Positions 1-9,345 are shown, counted from the first letter of the stretch. The stretch: DNA of 64,000 nucleotides from DATJLY01 sp963773665 (GCA_963773665.1 CAVZBZ010000002.1:1116001-1180000); one strand, 5' to 3'. Notes: generated by a model not told the origin, from the sequence alone. Program-made: numbers and translations.

Positions 1-1816
1 CGCGCCGCCCGACGACGACCAGCACGGGTATCTTCGCGAGTGAGTGCTCGCGCACCTTGTAATTGATCTTTTCGTTCGTGAGATCGGCCTCGGCGCGCAA
101 GCCCGCTTCGGCCAGCGCTTCCAGCACCTCGCCGGCATAGGCGTCGGCGTCCGAGGTGATGGTGAGCACTTTCGCCTGCACCGGCGCGAGCCAGGGCGGA
201 AAGCGCCCGGCATGATGCTCGATCAGGATGGCGATGAAGCGCTCGAACGAGCCCAGGATCGCGCGGTGCAGCATGACCGGGCGGTGGCGCTGTCCGTCCT
301 CGCCGATATATGTGGCGTCGAGCCGCTCGGGCAGCACGAAATCGACCTGGAGCGTGCCGCACTGCCAGTCGCGGCCCAAGGCATCGCGCAGCACGAATTC
401 GAGCTTCGGGCCATAGAACGCGCCCTCGCCCGGATTGAGCGTGTACTCGAGGCCGGCAGCATCGCAGGCCGCTTTGAGCGCCGCCTCGGCGCGGTCCCAC
501 ACATCGTCGCTGCCGGCGCGCACGGCCGGCCGGTCGGAGAATTTGACCGTCACCTCGGTGAAGCCGAAATCGCGATAGACGCTGCGCAGCAGGTCGCAGA
601 AGGCGATGCTTTCGCCGGTGATCTGATCCTCGGTGCAGAAAATATGCGCGTCGTCCTGGGTGAAGGCCCGGACGCGCATGATGCCGTGCAGCGCGCCCGA
701 CGGCTCGTTCCGGTGGCAGGCGCCGAACTCGGCCATCCTGAGCGGCAGCTCGCGATAAGAGTGAAGCTGCTGCCGGAAGATCATGACGTGGCACGGACAG
801 CTCATCGGCTTCACGGCAAGCACGCGCCCGCCGTCCTCGTCGGCCACGGTGAACATGTGCTGGCGGAATTTCTCCCAGTGGCCCGACGCCTCCCACAGCG
901 AGCGATCCACCAGCTGCGGCGTGTGCACCTCGACATATCCCGCGCGCTCGAGGCGGCGGCGGATGTAGGTCTCGATGGTGCGGTAGAGCGTCCAGCCCTT
1001 GGGGTGCCAGAACACGCTGCCGGCGGCTTCCTCCTGCAAGTGGAAAAGGCCCAGCTCGCGGCCGAGGCGGCGGTGGTCGCGCTTTTCCGCCTCCTCGATC
1101 TGGAAGAGATATTGCTTCAGGTCCTTCTCGCTCGCCCACGCCGTGCCGTAAACGCGTTGCAGCTGCGCGTTCTTCGCATCGCCGCGCCAATAGGCGCCCG
1201 CCACCTTGGTGAGCCGGAAGGCGTGGCCGAGTTTTCCCGTGCTCGGCAGATGCGGCCCGGCGCAGAGATCGACGAAGCCGCCCTGGCGATAGAGGCTGAT
1301 CGCCTCGTCCTTGGGGATTTCGTGGATCCACTCGGCCTTGTATTTCTCGCCGAGCGCGGCAAAGAAATCGACCGCCGCGTCGCGCTCCCATTCCTCGCGC
1401 GCGATGGGCTCGTCGCGCTCGACGATCTCGTGCATGCGCGCCTCGATCTTGCCGAGGTCCTCGGGCGTGAACGGCGTGTCGCGTGCGAAATCGTAATAGA
1501 AGCCCGTCTCGGTCGCCGGGCCGAACGTGACTTGCGTTTCGGGATAAAGCTCCTTCACCGCCTCGGCCATGACGTGCGCGGCGTCGTGGCGGATGATATC
1601 GAGCGCTTCCGGCTGGTCGCGCGTCAGGATGGCGATCTTGGCGTCACGATCTATGGCGGCGCTCAAGTCCTTGACCGCGCCGTCGATCTTGATCGCAACC
1701 GCGGCCTTGGCGAGCCCGGGCCCGATCGCCCGCGCGATCGCCGTACCGGTGACGCCGCGGTCGAAGGTGCGCGCGGAACCGTCGGGCAGCGTGACCCTGA
1801 TTTGCGGATCGCTCAT
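1..1816 (-). CDS. thrS: Threonyl-tRNA synthetase (3' end outside window)
   Basis: Class II aminoacyl-tRNA synthetase that charges tRNA-Thr in the cytoplasm. About 605 codons are visible and the C-terminal end runs off the left edge. The order is a TGS domain (first ~60 residues), the editing domain with RHDAAHVMAEA and DLCAGPH, then the catalytic core with the zinc Cys in KPMSCPCH, motif 2 HRNEPSG and motif 3 around HRAILGSFERF. The last visible residues belong to the anticodon-binding domain. The ATG start gives MSDPQIRVTLPDGS, the usual TGS beginning. It lies 11 nt downstream of a glycosyltransferase gene, so cotranscription is likely. Identity is firm; only the end is missing. Confidence 0.96.
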   Translation of the reverse strand, partial: MSDPQIRVTLPDGSARTFDRGVTGTAIARAIGPGLAKAAVAIKIDGAVKDLSAAIDRDAKIAILTRDQPEALDIIRHDAAHVMAEAVKELYPETQVTFGPATETGFYYDFARDTPFTPEDLGKIEARMHEIVERDEPIAREEWERDAAVDFFAALGEKYKAEWIHEIPKDEAISLYRQGGFVDLCAGPHLPSTGKLGHAFRLTKVAGAYWRGDAKNAQLQRVYGTAWASEKDLKQYLFQIEEAEKRDHRRLGRELGLFHLQEEAAGSVFWHPKGWTLYRTIETYIRRRLERAGYVEVHTPQLVDRSLWEASGHWEKFRQHMFTVADEDGGRVLAVKPMSCPCHVMIFRQQLHSYRELPLRMAEFGACHRNEPSGALHGIMRVRAFTQDDAHIFCTEDQITGESIAFCDLLRSVYRDFGFTEVTVKFSDRPAVRAGSDDVWDRAEAALKAACDAAGLEYTLNPGEGAFYGPKLEFVLRDALGRDWQCGTLQVDFVLPERLDATYIGEDGQRHRPVMLHRAILGSFERFIAILIEHHAGRFPPWLAPVQAKVLTITSDADAYAGEVLEALAEAGLRAEADLTNEKINYKVREHSLAKIPVLVVVGRR

Positions 1817-1827
1817 CTCTGGGCGAT

Positions 1828-2745
1828 TTACCCGAAGGACAGCGTCGCGGCAACCTCCTCCACGCCGAGCGCCGCAAGATCGGCACGGCGCAGGATGGTG
1901 ACGCGAGGCCCGCGCGGCGCGGTCAGCTCCGGATCGGACGCGGCGGAATAGAGCACCGTCGCCGCGGCGCCGCCCGCCACGACGAGATGCATGGGGCCGG
2001 TATCGTTGCCGACCGCATGAAGCGCCTGCGCGCCGAGCGCCACGATGTCGCCGAAGCTCGTGCGGCCGGTCAGATCGATCGTATCCGGCGCCGCCCCCCG
2101 AATTTCCGCGCCGAGCGCCGCCTCGGCCGCGCCGCCGAGCACCACGGGCGCGATCCCGCGCGCCGCGATCCATCGCGCGAGCGCCGCGTAGCTCGCGCCG
2201 GGCCAGCGCTTGGCCGGCCGGTGCTGCGCCCCGCCGGGAACCAGCAGGACGAAGCGCTGCGGCAGCGCGAAACGCGCGATGTCGGTCGCGGCCCAGGCGA
2301 GCGCGGGCGGCGGCACGAAGCCGATGCCGGCCTTGCGCAGCTGCTCCCGCTGGCGCTCGATCGTGTGCATGAAATCGCGCTCGGGGTTGCTGTGCGGGTG
2401 CGACGATCCGCGCGCGATCCCCGACCATTCGGGGGCATGGGGGCGCATGAGCTGGAAATAAAGGCTCGAGCGGTCCGAGGTCTGCAAATCGTAGACCCGC
2501 TCGAACCCCTCGCGGCGCAGCCGCTTCCTCAGCCGCCATAGCGCCAATGGATGAAAGAGCGACGGCCGCTCGTCGATCCAGACGCGGTCGAAATAGGGGG
2601 CGGCTTGCGCAAGCGGCGCGAATTGCGCCGACGTAAGAAGCGTGATCTCGGCACCCCCATGATGCGCACGGATCGCCGCGGCCGGCCCCATCGCCTGCAC
2701 GAAATCGCCGAGCGCGCCAAGTTTGATGACGAGGACGCGCCTCAC
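1828..2745 (-). CDS. Glycosyltransferase family 9 (heptosyltransferase-like)
   Basis: A 305-residue protein of the ADP-heptose:LPS heptosyltransferase superfamily (GT9), expected at the inner face of the cytoplasmic membrane in lipopolysaccharide core or related glycan synthesis. The N-terminus RVLVIKLGALGDF is the typical GT9 start, and the nucleotide-sugar site includes VPGGAQHRPAKRWP and GNDTGPMHL near the C-terminus. The GTG start at 2745 overlaps the TGA of the upstream GT4 gene by 4 nt, which fixes the start and implies translational coupling. An in-frame extension further upstream would lie entirely inside the GT4 gene and is not credible. The exact sugar and acceptor cannot be read from sequence. 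Confidence 0.85.
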   Translation of the reverse strand: MRRVLVIKLGALGDFVQAMGPAAAIRAHHGGAEITLLTSAQFAPLAQAAPYFDRVWIDERPSLFHPLALWRLRKRLRREGFERVYDLQTSDRSSLYFQLMRPHAPEWSGIARGSSHPHSNPERDFMHTIERQREQLRKAGIGFVPPPALAWAATDIARFALPQRFVLLVPGGAQHRPAKRWPGASYAALARWIAARGIAPVVLGGAAEAALGAEIRGAAPDTIDLTGRTSFGDIVALGAQALHAVGNDTGPMHLVVAGGAAATVLYSAASDPELTAPRGPRVTILRRADLAALGVEEVAATLSFG

Positions 2746-3941
2746 GCCGCCACGGGCCCGAGGGCGCGCGCGCCGATGCCGAGCAGCTCCTCGTAGATCG
2801 CGATGGTCTGCCCGGTCATGCGCTCGACGGTGAAATTCGCGCGGACATGCGCCTCCGCGCGCCGGGCGAGCTCGAAGCGCGCCTCGGGCTCGAGGTCGAG
2901 CGCTTCTGCGATCGCAGCTGCGAGCGCGCCCGGATCGCCCGGCGGCACGAGCCATCCGGTCTCGCCCGGCCGCACCGTCTCGAGCGCGCCGCCATGCGCC
3001 GTCGCGATCACCGGCCGTCCCATCGCCTGCGCCTCGACGATGACGCGGCCGAAGCCCTCGGGATCGGTCGAGGCCGAGACCACGACATCGGCCAGCATGT
3101 AGGCCGCCGCCATGTCGCGGCACTCATCGACGAAACCCACGGCGCTGGGCGACGGATCGCGCCGCAGCCGCGCTTCGAGCGCGGCGCGATAGCGCTCGCC
3201 GCCGCCGCCGACGATGAGGCAGCGCAGCTCGCGCCGGCCGAGCCGGCGCAGCGCCTCGATCAGCACCTCGTGCCCCTTCCAGCGCGTCATGCGCCCCGGC
3301 AGCATCACCACCGGATGCCCGTCGGGCAGGCCCCACTGGCGCGCCAGATCGATCATGCGGTCGGGCTTGATGCGCTCGGGATCGAAGCGCTCGGTGTCGA
3401 TGCCGCGCGGCACCACGCGAATGCGCTCAGGCTCGATGCCATAGGTCTCGATCGCATGACGCGCGACGAATTCCGAGATGGCGATCACGCGCTCGCCCGC
3501 CGCCATCACGGAATTGTAGCGCCGCTTGAGGCTCGTCCTTGCGCCATAGGCATTGTGGAACGTCGTGACGAAGCGCGCGCCGGTTCGCGCGGAAGCGGCG
3601 CGCGCGCTCCACGCCGGGGCGCGGCTGCGCGCGTGCACGATGTCGATGCCGTGCTCGCGGATCGCGGCGGCCAGACGCGCGACGTTGGCGCGCATGACGA
3701 TCGGGTTCTTCGACGCGAGCGGAAGCTCGATGTGGCGCGCACCGGCGCGATCGACCTCGCGCGCCATCGGTCCGCCCGACGAGGCGATGAACGAGCCCCA
3801 GCCGCGCGCGGCCAGCGCCGCGGCGAGATCGACCGCGCCGCGCTCGACCCCGCCGGTGACGAGCGCCGGCAGCACCTGCAGCACCGCGGGCGGGCGGCGT
3901 TCCGCCTCGGCCGAAGCGGTGTTAGTCTCGGCGTCGTTCAT
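2742..3941 (-). CDS. Glycosyltransferase family 4 (GT-B fold)
   Basis: A 399-residue retaining glycosyltransferase. The N-terminal half has the GT4 start VLQVLPALVTGGVERGAVDL and the C-terminal half carries VVMLPGRMTRWKGHEVLIEAL and the donor-binding motif STDPEGFGRVIVEAQAMGRPVI. The ATG at 3941 is followed by a short Ala/Glu-rich leader before the Rossmann fold. It heads a minus-strand group GT4-GT9-thrS and is divergent from the hydrolase at 3963 across only 21 nt. With the GT9 partner it probably adds sugars to LPS or another surface glycan; that role is inferred from context. Confidence 0.87.
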   Translation of the reverse strand: MNDAETNTASAEAERRPPAVLQVLPALVTGGVERGAVDLAAALAARGWGSFIASSGGPMAREVDRAGARHIELPLASKNPIVMRANVARLAAAIREHGIDIVHARSRAPAWSARAASARTGARFVTTFHNAYGARTSLKRRYNSVMAAGERVIAISEFVARHAIETYGIEPERIRVVPRGIDTERFDPERIKPDRMIDLARQWGLPDGHPVVMLPGRMTRWKGHEVLIEALRRLGRRELRCLIVGGGGERYRAALEARLRRDPSPSAVGFVDECRDMAAAYMLADVVVSASTDPEGFGRVIVEAQAMGRPVIATAHGGALETVRPGETGWLVPPGDPGALAAAIAEALDLEPEARFELARRAEAHVRANFTVERMTGQTIAIYEELLGIGARALGPVAA

Positions 3942-3962
3942 GGTGCGGAGAAGGAGAGCGCA

Positions 3963-4742
3963 ATGAGACTCGATCAGGAAGCGCCCTCCATCTTATCACG
4001 CGAGCGCGGCGCCACAATCGCCTACCGGCGGAGCGCCGGGAAACCGCCGGGCGTCGTCTTCCTCGGCGGCTTCATGTCGGACATGAGCGGCACCAAGGCG
4101 ACGACGCTCCATGAATTCTGCAGGACGCGCGGCCAGGCTTTTCTCCGCTTCGACTATTTCGGCCACGGCGCGTCGTCCGGCGATTTCGCGGACGCCACGG
4201 TCGGGCGCTGGAAGGATGACATGCTCGCCGTGCTCGACGAGCTGACGGAGGGGCCGCAGGTGCTTGTCGGATCGAGCATCGGCGGCTGGATCATGCTGTT
4301 GGCGGCGCTGGCGCGGCCGAAACGCGTCGCGGCACTCGTCGGCATCGCATCCGCGCCGGACGCGACCGAAGCGCTGATGTGGCCGCGCCTGCCCGATCAT
4401 GTGCGCGACGCAATCATGCGCGACGGCGCGGCGCGCGTCCCATCTTCCTATGCGAGCGAGGGCTATCTCATCACGCGCGTCCTCATCGAGGACGGGCGGC
4501 GCCATCTGCTGCCGGCAGAAGGCGTGCCGATCGTATGCCCGGTCCGGCTCCTGCACGGCATCGAGGACGCGGACGTGCCGTGGCGCACGAGCCTCGACCT
4601 CGCGCTCAAGATCGCTTCCCCCGACGTGCAGGTGATCCTGGTGAAGGATGGCGACCACCGGTTGTCGCGCGTGCAGGATCTGGCGCTGCTGCTGCGCACA
4701 ATCGAGCCGCTGCTGGCCACAAGTCAGAACGTCACGACGTAG
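3963..4742 (+). CDS. Alpha/beta hydrolase, ABHD10/palmitoyl-thioesterase-like
   Basis: A 259-residue single-domain alpha/beta hydrolase. The nucleophile elbow is GSSIGGW (Ser near residue 102), and the likely acid and base are the Asp in HGIEDADVPW and the His in GDHRLS close to the C-terminus. FLGGFMSDMSGTKA resembles the oxyanion-hole strand of ABHD10-type acyl-protein thioesterases. AAGGAGAG upstream of the ATG is a good ribosome binding site and decides this start over longer in-frame extensions. It is divergent from the GT4 gene. The substrate is unknown. Confidence 0.8.
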   Translation: MRLDQEAPSILSRERGATIAYRRSAGKPPGVVFLGGFMSDMSGTKATTLHEFCRTRGQAFLRFDYFGHGASSGDFADATVGRWKDDMLAVLDELTEGPQVLVGSSIGGWIMLLAALARPKRVAALVGIASAPDATEALMWPRLPDHVRDAIMRDGAARVPSSYASEGYLITRVLIEDGRRHLLPAEGVPIVCPVRLLHGIEDADVPWRTSLDLALKIASPDVQVILVKDGDHRLSRVQDLALLLRTIEPLLATSQNVTT

Positions 4743-4944
4743 GCGACGTAGCTCGTGAATTCGTTGGTCTGCGACGCGTGCGAAAGGCCGCGCCCGACCG
4801 ACGCCTGCGAACGGGCGGCACGGAAAACGGCGCTATGCGAAAAAGGTGCACAGCTTCAGGCCGAAAAAGCGCCGCGGTCCGCCTACGGAACCCCCATTCG
4901 CGCCGGCGGGTTGATCTGGTTGCCGACGAATTGGGCGGGGACCC

Positions 4945-5064
4945 ATGCCGCAGAGCAAGATTCGTGCGACCGTATTTGGGGCGGCTTGCCTCGTCTTGGC
5001 GTGGGGTGACGGGTGCCAGGATTCGGACGGCGGCTGGACCCTGATGCCGTCGCCGCGGCGCTAG
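4945..5064 (+). CDS. Possible small protein (39 aa)
   Basis: The 331-nt stretch 4743-5073 has no clear gene. It contains this 39-codon frame with a GGGCGGGG Shine-Dalgarno-like run just upstream. It encodes a short basic N-terminus, a hydrophobic segment (VFGAACLVLAW) and a Cys followed by a polar tail. That resembles a small secreted or lipoprotein signal, but the residues before the Cys (WGDGC) are a poor lipobox. It ends 9 nt before the next ATG and could be translated with that gene. No family is recognised. Confidence 0.25.
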   Translation: MPQSKIRATVFGAACLVLAWGDGCQDSDGGWTLMPSPRR

Positions 5065-5073
5065 GAATTTGCC

Positions 5074-5889
5074 ATGACGCCCACCCAATGCGACCGTGCG
5101 GCGCTCGAAACGGCGCTGCTCGACCTCGACGGCGCCTGGACCGTGCTTGCGGATGTCCGGCTCGGCACCGCGTCCGGCGCCGCGGTGGCCGATTACCTCC
5201 TGCTTCATCCACGGCGCGGGATTGCGCTTGTCAACATGGCGGCGGCGCACCGCGACCCGGTGCCGGCGGTTCGGGCATTTTTGCAAGGCGAGGCGTTCCA
5301 GCGCTTCTTTCCGGGCGATCTGCCGATCGTCCATGTCGCGCTCGCGCCCGACGCCGCGCCCGCGCTGACGCGCCGGCTCGACGACGCTTTCGCAAGCCAT
5401 TCCGCGGCGCTCACGATCGCGGATGGCGCATGGCCGGACGCCGTCGCGGCGCTGGTGAGCGCGCAGCAGGCGCGCGCGGCAAGCGAGGCGCCGAATCCCG
5501 GCGACCTTGCCCCGCATATGCCGCGCTGGCAGACGGTGGCCGCGTTCGCGAGCCTCGCCGCGTTCGCTTTCTTGTGGCTATCGCTCCCGACCGAAACGCG
5601 CCGCGCGCCGCCCGCGGTCGAGGTCGCGATCGCGCCGCCGGCGCCGGTTGCTCCGCCGCCCATAGCTGCCGAAGCGCCGCCGCCGGCCGAAACCGTGACA
5701 GCGCAGGCGCCGCCCGAGCCCAAGGCACGGCAGGTGCAATCGGTCGCCGATCTCGTGCACCGCAACTGCCGCGCCTACAGCTCGCGCGTGAGCGTGCTCG
5801 GCGCGCCGGCCGAGGTGCGAGGATTCGCCTGTCAGGCGCGCGACGGAAGCTGGGAGATCATGACCGAGGCGCCGGCGGCGGCGCGGTGA
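5074..5889 (+). CDS. Membrane protein with NERD-like N-terminus and surface-antigen-like tail
   Basis: A 271-residue protein not recognised as a named family. Residues ~20-60 (WTVLADVRLG, DYLLLHPRRGIALVNM) resemble the start of nuclease-related NERD domains, but the usual catalytic Glu-x-Lys is replaced by Val-Asn-Met. A transmembrane helix follows near residues 150-167 (VAAFASLAAFAFLWLSL), then a Pro/Ala-rich linker. The C-terminal ~40 residues (HRNCRAYSSRV ... GFACQARDGSWEIM) resemble the tail of 17-kDa surface antigens. The likely topology is a cytoplasmic N-domain and periplasmic tail. Its last 32 nt overlap the convergent epimerase gene. Confidence 0.6.
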   Translation: MTPTQCDRAALETALLDLDGAWTVLADVRLGTASGAAVADYLLLHPRRGIALVNMAAAHRDPVPAVRAFLQGEAFQRFFPGDLPIVHVALAPDAAPALTRRLDDAFASHSAALTIADGAWPDAVAALVSAQQARAASEAPNPGDLAPHMPRWQTVAAFASLAAFAFLWLSLPTETRRAPPAVEVAIAPPAPVAPPPIAAEAPPPAETVTAQAPPEPKARQVQSVADLVHRNCRAYSSRVSVLGAPAEVRGFACQARDGSWEIMTEAPAAAR

Positions 5890-6736
5890 GGATGGCGGCA
5901 AGCCCCTCGCGATATGTGGGATAGAGGAGCGTCACGCCGAGCTCGTCCTTGATGCGGCGGTTGGAGACGCGCTTGTTGTCGCCGTAGAAGCTGCGCGCCA
6001 GCGCCGAGAGCGGCGCCTCGGCCAGCGGCACCGCGCGCGGCACGGCGCGGCCGAGGAGCCGGCACGCGCACGCTACGACATCGGCCTGCGCCGCGGGCTC
6101 GTCGTCGGCAACATTGTAGATCGCGCCCGGAAGCGGCTTCGCCATCGAGGCGCGCAGCACCGCGGCGAGGTCGGCGACATGAATGCGCGAGAACACGTGG
6201 CCGGGGAGATCGATGCGCACGGCGCGGCCCGCGCGCACGGCATCGAGCGGGCTGCGGCCCGGCCCGTAAATGCCGGCCAGCCGGAAGATGTGGAGCGGCA
6301 GGCCGCATTGGCGCGCGAGCTCCTGCCAGCCCGCCTCGGCGGCAAGGCGGCGGCGGGCGCGTTCGTTCCCGGGCGCAGGCGGCGTGCCCTCATCGACAAG
6401 TGCGCCGCCGCGGTCGCCATAGACGCCGGTGGTCGAGAGATATCCTGCCCAGCGCAGCTCGGGCAGCGCGGCAAGGCCGGCGCCGTGCCAGCGAAGCACC
6501 GGATCGCCCGCTTCGCCGGGCGGCACGGAGATAAGCACATGCGTCGATCCTGCGAGCGCCGCAGGGTCCAACGGCTGGTCGCCGCGGAAGAGGTGCATGT
6601 CGTAGCCCAAGGCGGCGAGCAGAGCGCAGTCCGCCTCCTCGCGTGCGGTGCCGGCGACGCGCCAGCCGCGGGCGGCAAGCGTTGCCGCGAGCGCCTGCGC
6701 GCTGTAGCCGAGCCCGAAGCAGAAGAGCCTGCTCAT
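5858..6736 (-). CDS. NAD(P)-dependent epimerase, extended SDR family
   Basis: A 292-residue Rossmann-fold protein of the YeeZ-like extended SDR group. The N-terminal motif is FCFGLGYSAQALA, a variant of GxxGxxG. STTGVYGD supplies the Ser/Thr-Tyr region, and FRLAGIYGPGRSPLD and the late YNVADDEP motif are typical of nucleotide-sugar epimerases. The ATG overlaps the TGA of the MFS gene by 4 nt, so the two are coupled. The substrate is unknown. Confidence 0.8.
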   Translation of the reverse strand: MSRLFCFGLGYSAQALAATLAARGWRVAGTAREEADCALLAALGYDMHLFRGDQPLDPAALAGSTHVLISVPPGEAGDPVLRWHGAGLAALPELRWAGYLSTTGVYGDRGGALVDEGTPPAPGNERARRRLAAEAGWQELARQCGLPLHIFRLAGIYGPGRSPLDAVRAGRAVRIDLPGHVFSRIHVADLAAVLRASMAKPLPGAIYNVADDEPAAQADVVACACRLLGRAVPRAVPLAEAPLSALARSFYGDNKRVSNRRIKDELGVTLLYPTYREGLAAILTAPPPAPRS

Positions 6737-8025
6737 TCGGCGAGCGTGCCCGCCTCGGCCGGCTCGAGCGCGCGCTCGATCTGGCCGAGGCGAAGCCGCG
6801 CCCACGCCCACGAGAAGATGCAAGCAACCGCGCCCACGATGACCGGCAGGTGAAAGCCGTAGCGCGTCGCAATCCACCCGCCGATCAGCGCGCCGAGCGC
6901 GGGCCCGGCGCGGAACACCATGCCGTAGAACGCCATGACGCTGCCGCGCAGCAGCGGATCGACCGCGGTCTGCACCAGCGTCTGCGCGCTGATGCCGCTG
7001 GTCGTCATGGCGAAGCCGGAGAAGAACACCGCGACCAGCGCCAAGCCATAGGAATGGACGAGGCCGAACGCCAGAACGCACAGCGACATGACGAGCGTGT
7101 GGTTGATCGCGAGCGCGGTCAGGCCGGCGACGCGGCTGCGGCGGATCATGTTGAGCCCGCCGACGATCGCGCCCAGCCCCATCGTCGCGGTGAGCCAGGC
7201 GAGCCCTTGCGCGCCGCGATGGAACACCACGTCGGCAAAGCCCGGGAAGAGCTCGTTGTAGCCGCGGATGCCGACCGTCGTGACGGCGAACAGCACCATC
7301 ATCTGGCCGATGCCGGGATGGCGCACGGCGTAGATGTAACCCTCGAGCGACTGGCGCAGGAAATGGCGCTGCGGCGCAAGCCGCTCGGGCGGCACGTGGA
7401 CGTGCGCCAACGCCACGCTGAAGGCGATGTAGGTGAGCGCGTTCAGCACGAAGGCAAGCGCGATGCTGCCCTCGGCGATGACGATGCCGGCGATCGCCGG
7501 GCCGATGAAGCGCGCGATGTTGAACATGAGGGAATTGATCGCGACCGCCGACGGCAGGGTCGCGCTATCGACCAGGTCCGGAATGAGCGCGAGCCGTGCG
7601 GGCTGGTTGAAGGCATTGAAGCAGCCCAGCCCGAAGATCAGCAGGAACAGCTCTTCGATCGTGATGACGCTGGAAAAGCTTAAGATCGCCAGCGTCCACG
7701 CCTGGACGATCGCGACGATTTGTGTCAGCCGGATGACGCGGATGCGGTCGAAGCGGTCCGCTACCGCACCTGCGAACGGACTGATCACGACATTGGGAAT
7801 GAGATCGGCGGCGGCGACGAGACCGAGCCAAGTGCCGGAATGCGTTAGCTGCCAGGCAAGCCAGCCCTGCGCCACGCGCTGGATCCAGTAACCGTTCTGT
7901 GAAATGAAATTGCCGGTGGCGAAGAGGCGGTAGTTGCGAATGCGAAATGCCCGCACGACATTGTGAAAGCCCGCCTGCGACCCCGGATTCGCCAAGTTTT
8001 GCTTGCCCCTTCGACGACTTCCCAT
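6733..8025 (-). CDS. MFS transporter (EntS/MFS_3-like)
   Basis: A 430-residue, roughly 12-helix major facilitator protein. The N-terminus FRIRNYRLFATGNFISQNGYWIQ is the usual start of MFS_3/EntS-like exporters, followed by a loop DRFDRIRVIRLTQ that fits MFS motif A. Exporters of this group move siderophores, drugs or metabolites, but the substrate is not predictable. I chose the ATG at 8025 (MGSRRRGK); an in-frame TTG at 8052 would add nine residues, and neither has a strong ribosome binding site. It is coupled to the epimerase gene downstream and is divergent from the RND operon across ~165 nt. Confidence 0.86.
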   Translation of the reverse strand: MGSRRRGKQNLANPGSQAGFHNVVRAFRIRNYRLFATGNFISQNGYWIQRVAQGWLAWQLTHSGTWLGLVAAADLIPNVVISPFAGAVADRFDRIRVIRLTQIVAIVQAWTLAILSFSSVITIEELFLLIFGLGCFNAFNQPARLALIPDLVDSATLPSAVAINSLMFNIARFIGPAIAGIVIAEGSIALAFVLNALTYIAFSVALAHVHVPPERLAPQRHFLRQSLEGYIYAVRHPGIGQMMVLFAVTTVGIRGYNELFPGFADVVFHRGAQGLAWLTATMGLGAIVGGLNMIRRSRVAGLTALAINHTLVMSLCVLAFGLVHSYGLALVAVFFSGFAMTTSGISAQTLVQTAVDPLLRGSVMAFYGMVFRAGPALGALIGGWIATRYGFHLPVIVGAVACIFSWAWARLRLGQIERALEPAEAGTLAE

Positions 8026-8190
8026 CAAAGCCGCCGGCGCGTCGGTGTACAAGGCGCGTGACGGCCGCTATAACCGGCGCGCTTCGCCGATGGGGATGAA
8101 ATGCCCGGGCGGGCTCGTATTGTAAAGCTTGGACGGATGGTGTCACTATGATGCCAGCCCGGACCGGCGCGGGGCAGAGACGGAACTTCA

Positions 8191-9345
8191 ATGAAGCGGG
8201 TTTGGTGGGCAGTCGCCTTTGCGGTTCTGGCCGGGGCCGGCGGCGTCGCTTATCAGTCATGGATCGCGCCGGCGCGCTCGCAGACCGCGCCGCCGCAGGG
8301 GCAGCGCCAGGGCGCCGGCGTGCCGGTCGTCGTCGCCACGGCCCAGCGCCGCGCGATGCCGGTCAGGATCGACACGATCGGCACGGTGCAGACGATCGCC
8401 ATGGTCTCGATCAAATCGCGCATCGACGGCTATATCGACAGCGTGCTCATCCACGACGGCCAGTACGTCACGGCCGGCAACGTCATGTTCCGGCTCGACG
8501 GGCGCGCGGCGCAGGCGCAGGTCATGCAGTTCGACGCGCAGCTCGCGCGCGACAAGGCGCAGCTCGAGAACGCCAAGCGCAACGTCGCGCGCGACGCGCC
8601 GCTCGTCGGCAAGGATTTCATGTCGCATCAGCAGTACGACACCGACCAGACCACGGCGCAGGCGTTCGAAGCGTCGGTCGCGGCCGACCAGGCGGCGCTT
8701 GAGAACGCGAAGGTCCTGCTCAGCTACGACACGATCGCGGCGCCCATTGACGGGCGCGTCGGCACGATCGCGATCAAGGCCGGCAACAGCATCAAGGCGA
8801 ACGACCTGCCGCTCGCCACCATCAACCAGGTGAAGCCGATCTATGTCGGCTTCAACCTGCCGCAGCGGGAACTGCCGGCGCTGCGCGAGGCGATGGCGAA
8901 CGCCAAGGTCGCGGTGAGCGCCCGCCCGCCGGGCGATACGGCCGCGCCGGCCATCGGCGCGGTCGCGTTCTTCGACAACGCCGTCAACATCACCTCGGGC
9001 ACGATCGCGGTGCGCGCGACATTCGCCAATGACGACCAGCGCCTGTGGCCCGGCCAGTTCGTCAATGTCTCGGTGACGACGCGGATCGAGCCGAACGCCG
9101 TCATCGTTCCGCCGGCCGCGGTGCAGGTCGGCCAGGACGGCAACTACGTCTTCGTCATCAAGCCCGACAACACCGCGGAGGTGCGCGCCATAACGGTGAG
9201 CCGCACGGTCAACGGCAAGAGCGTCGTCGCGAGCGGCCTCTCGGGCGGCGAGCAGGTGGTGGTGGACGGGCAGATGCGATTGAGCAACGGCACGCGCGTC
9301 GATATCCGCTCCGCCGAGACGCCCAAGACGGCCGAGCCGTCATGA
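8191..9345 (+). CDS. RND efflux periplasmic adaptor (HlyD/MdtA type)
   Basis: A 384-residue membrane fusion protein linking an inner-membrane RND permease to an outer-membrane channel. A hydrophobic N-terminal anchor (WWAVAFAVLAGAGGVAY) is followed by a barrel-sandwich half (SRIDGYIDSVLIHDGQYV), an alpha-hairpin (residues ~105-165), the second lipoyl half (YDTIAAPIDGRVG) and a beta-barrel with membrane-proximal domain (PGQFVNVSV, VVPPAAVQVGQDG). The permease start overlaps its stop (ATGA). No outer-membrane channel gene lies nearby, so the pump probably uses one encoded elsewhere. Confidence 0.93.
   Translation: MKRVWWAVAFAVLAGAGGVAYQSWIAPARSQTAPPQGQRQGAGVPVVVATAQRRAMPVRIDTIGTVQTIAMVSIKSRIDGYIDSVLIHDGQYVTAGNVMFRLDGRAAQAQVMQFDAQLARDKAQLENAKRNVARDAPLVGKDFMSHQQYDTDQTTAQAFEASVAADQAALENAKVLLSYDTIAAPIDGRVGTIAIKAGNSIKANDLPLATINQVKPIYVGFNLPQRELPALREAMANAKVAVSARPPGDTAAPAIGAVAFFDNAVNITSGTIAVRATFANDDQRLWPGQFVNVSVTTRIEPNAVIVPPAAVQVGQDGNYVFVIKPDNTAEVRAITVSRTVNGKSVVASGLSGGEQVVVDGQMRLSNGTRVDIRSAETPKTAEPS

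Noticed and set aside
44..1951. A 635-codon plus-strand open frame at the left edge
   Set aside because: It lies opposite thrS, whose minus-strand product shows every synthetase motif.
4755..5009. An 84-codon plus-strand frame after the hydrolase
   Set aside because: No ribosome binding site, no recognisable composition or motif, and it overlaps the slightly better small frame at 4945.
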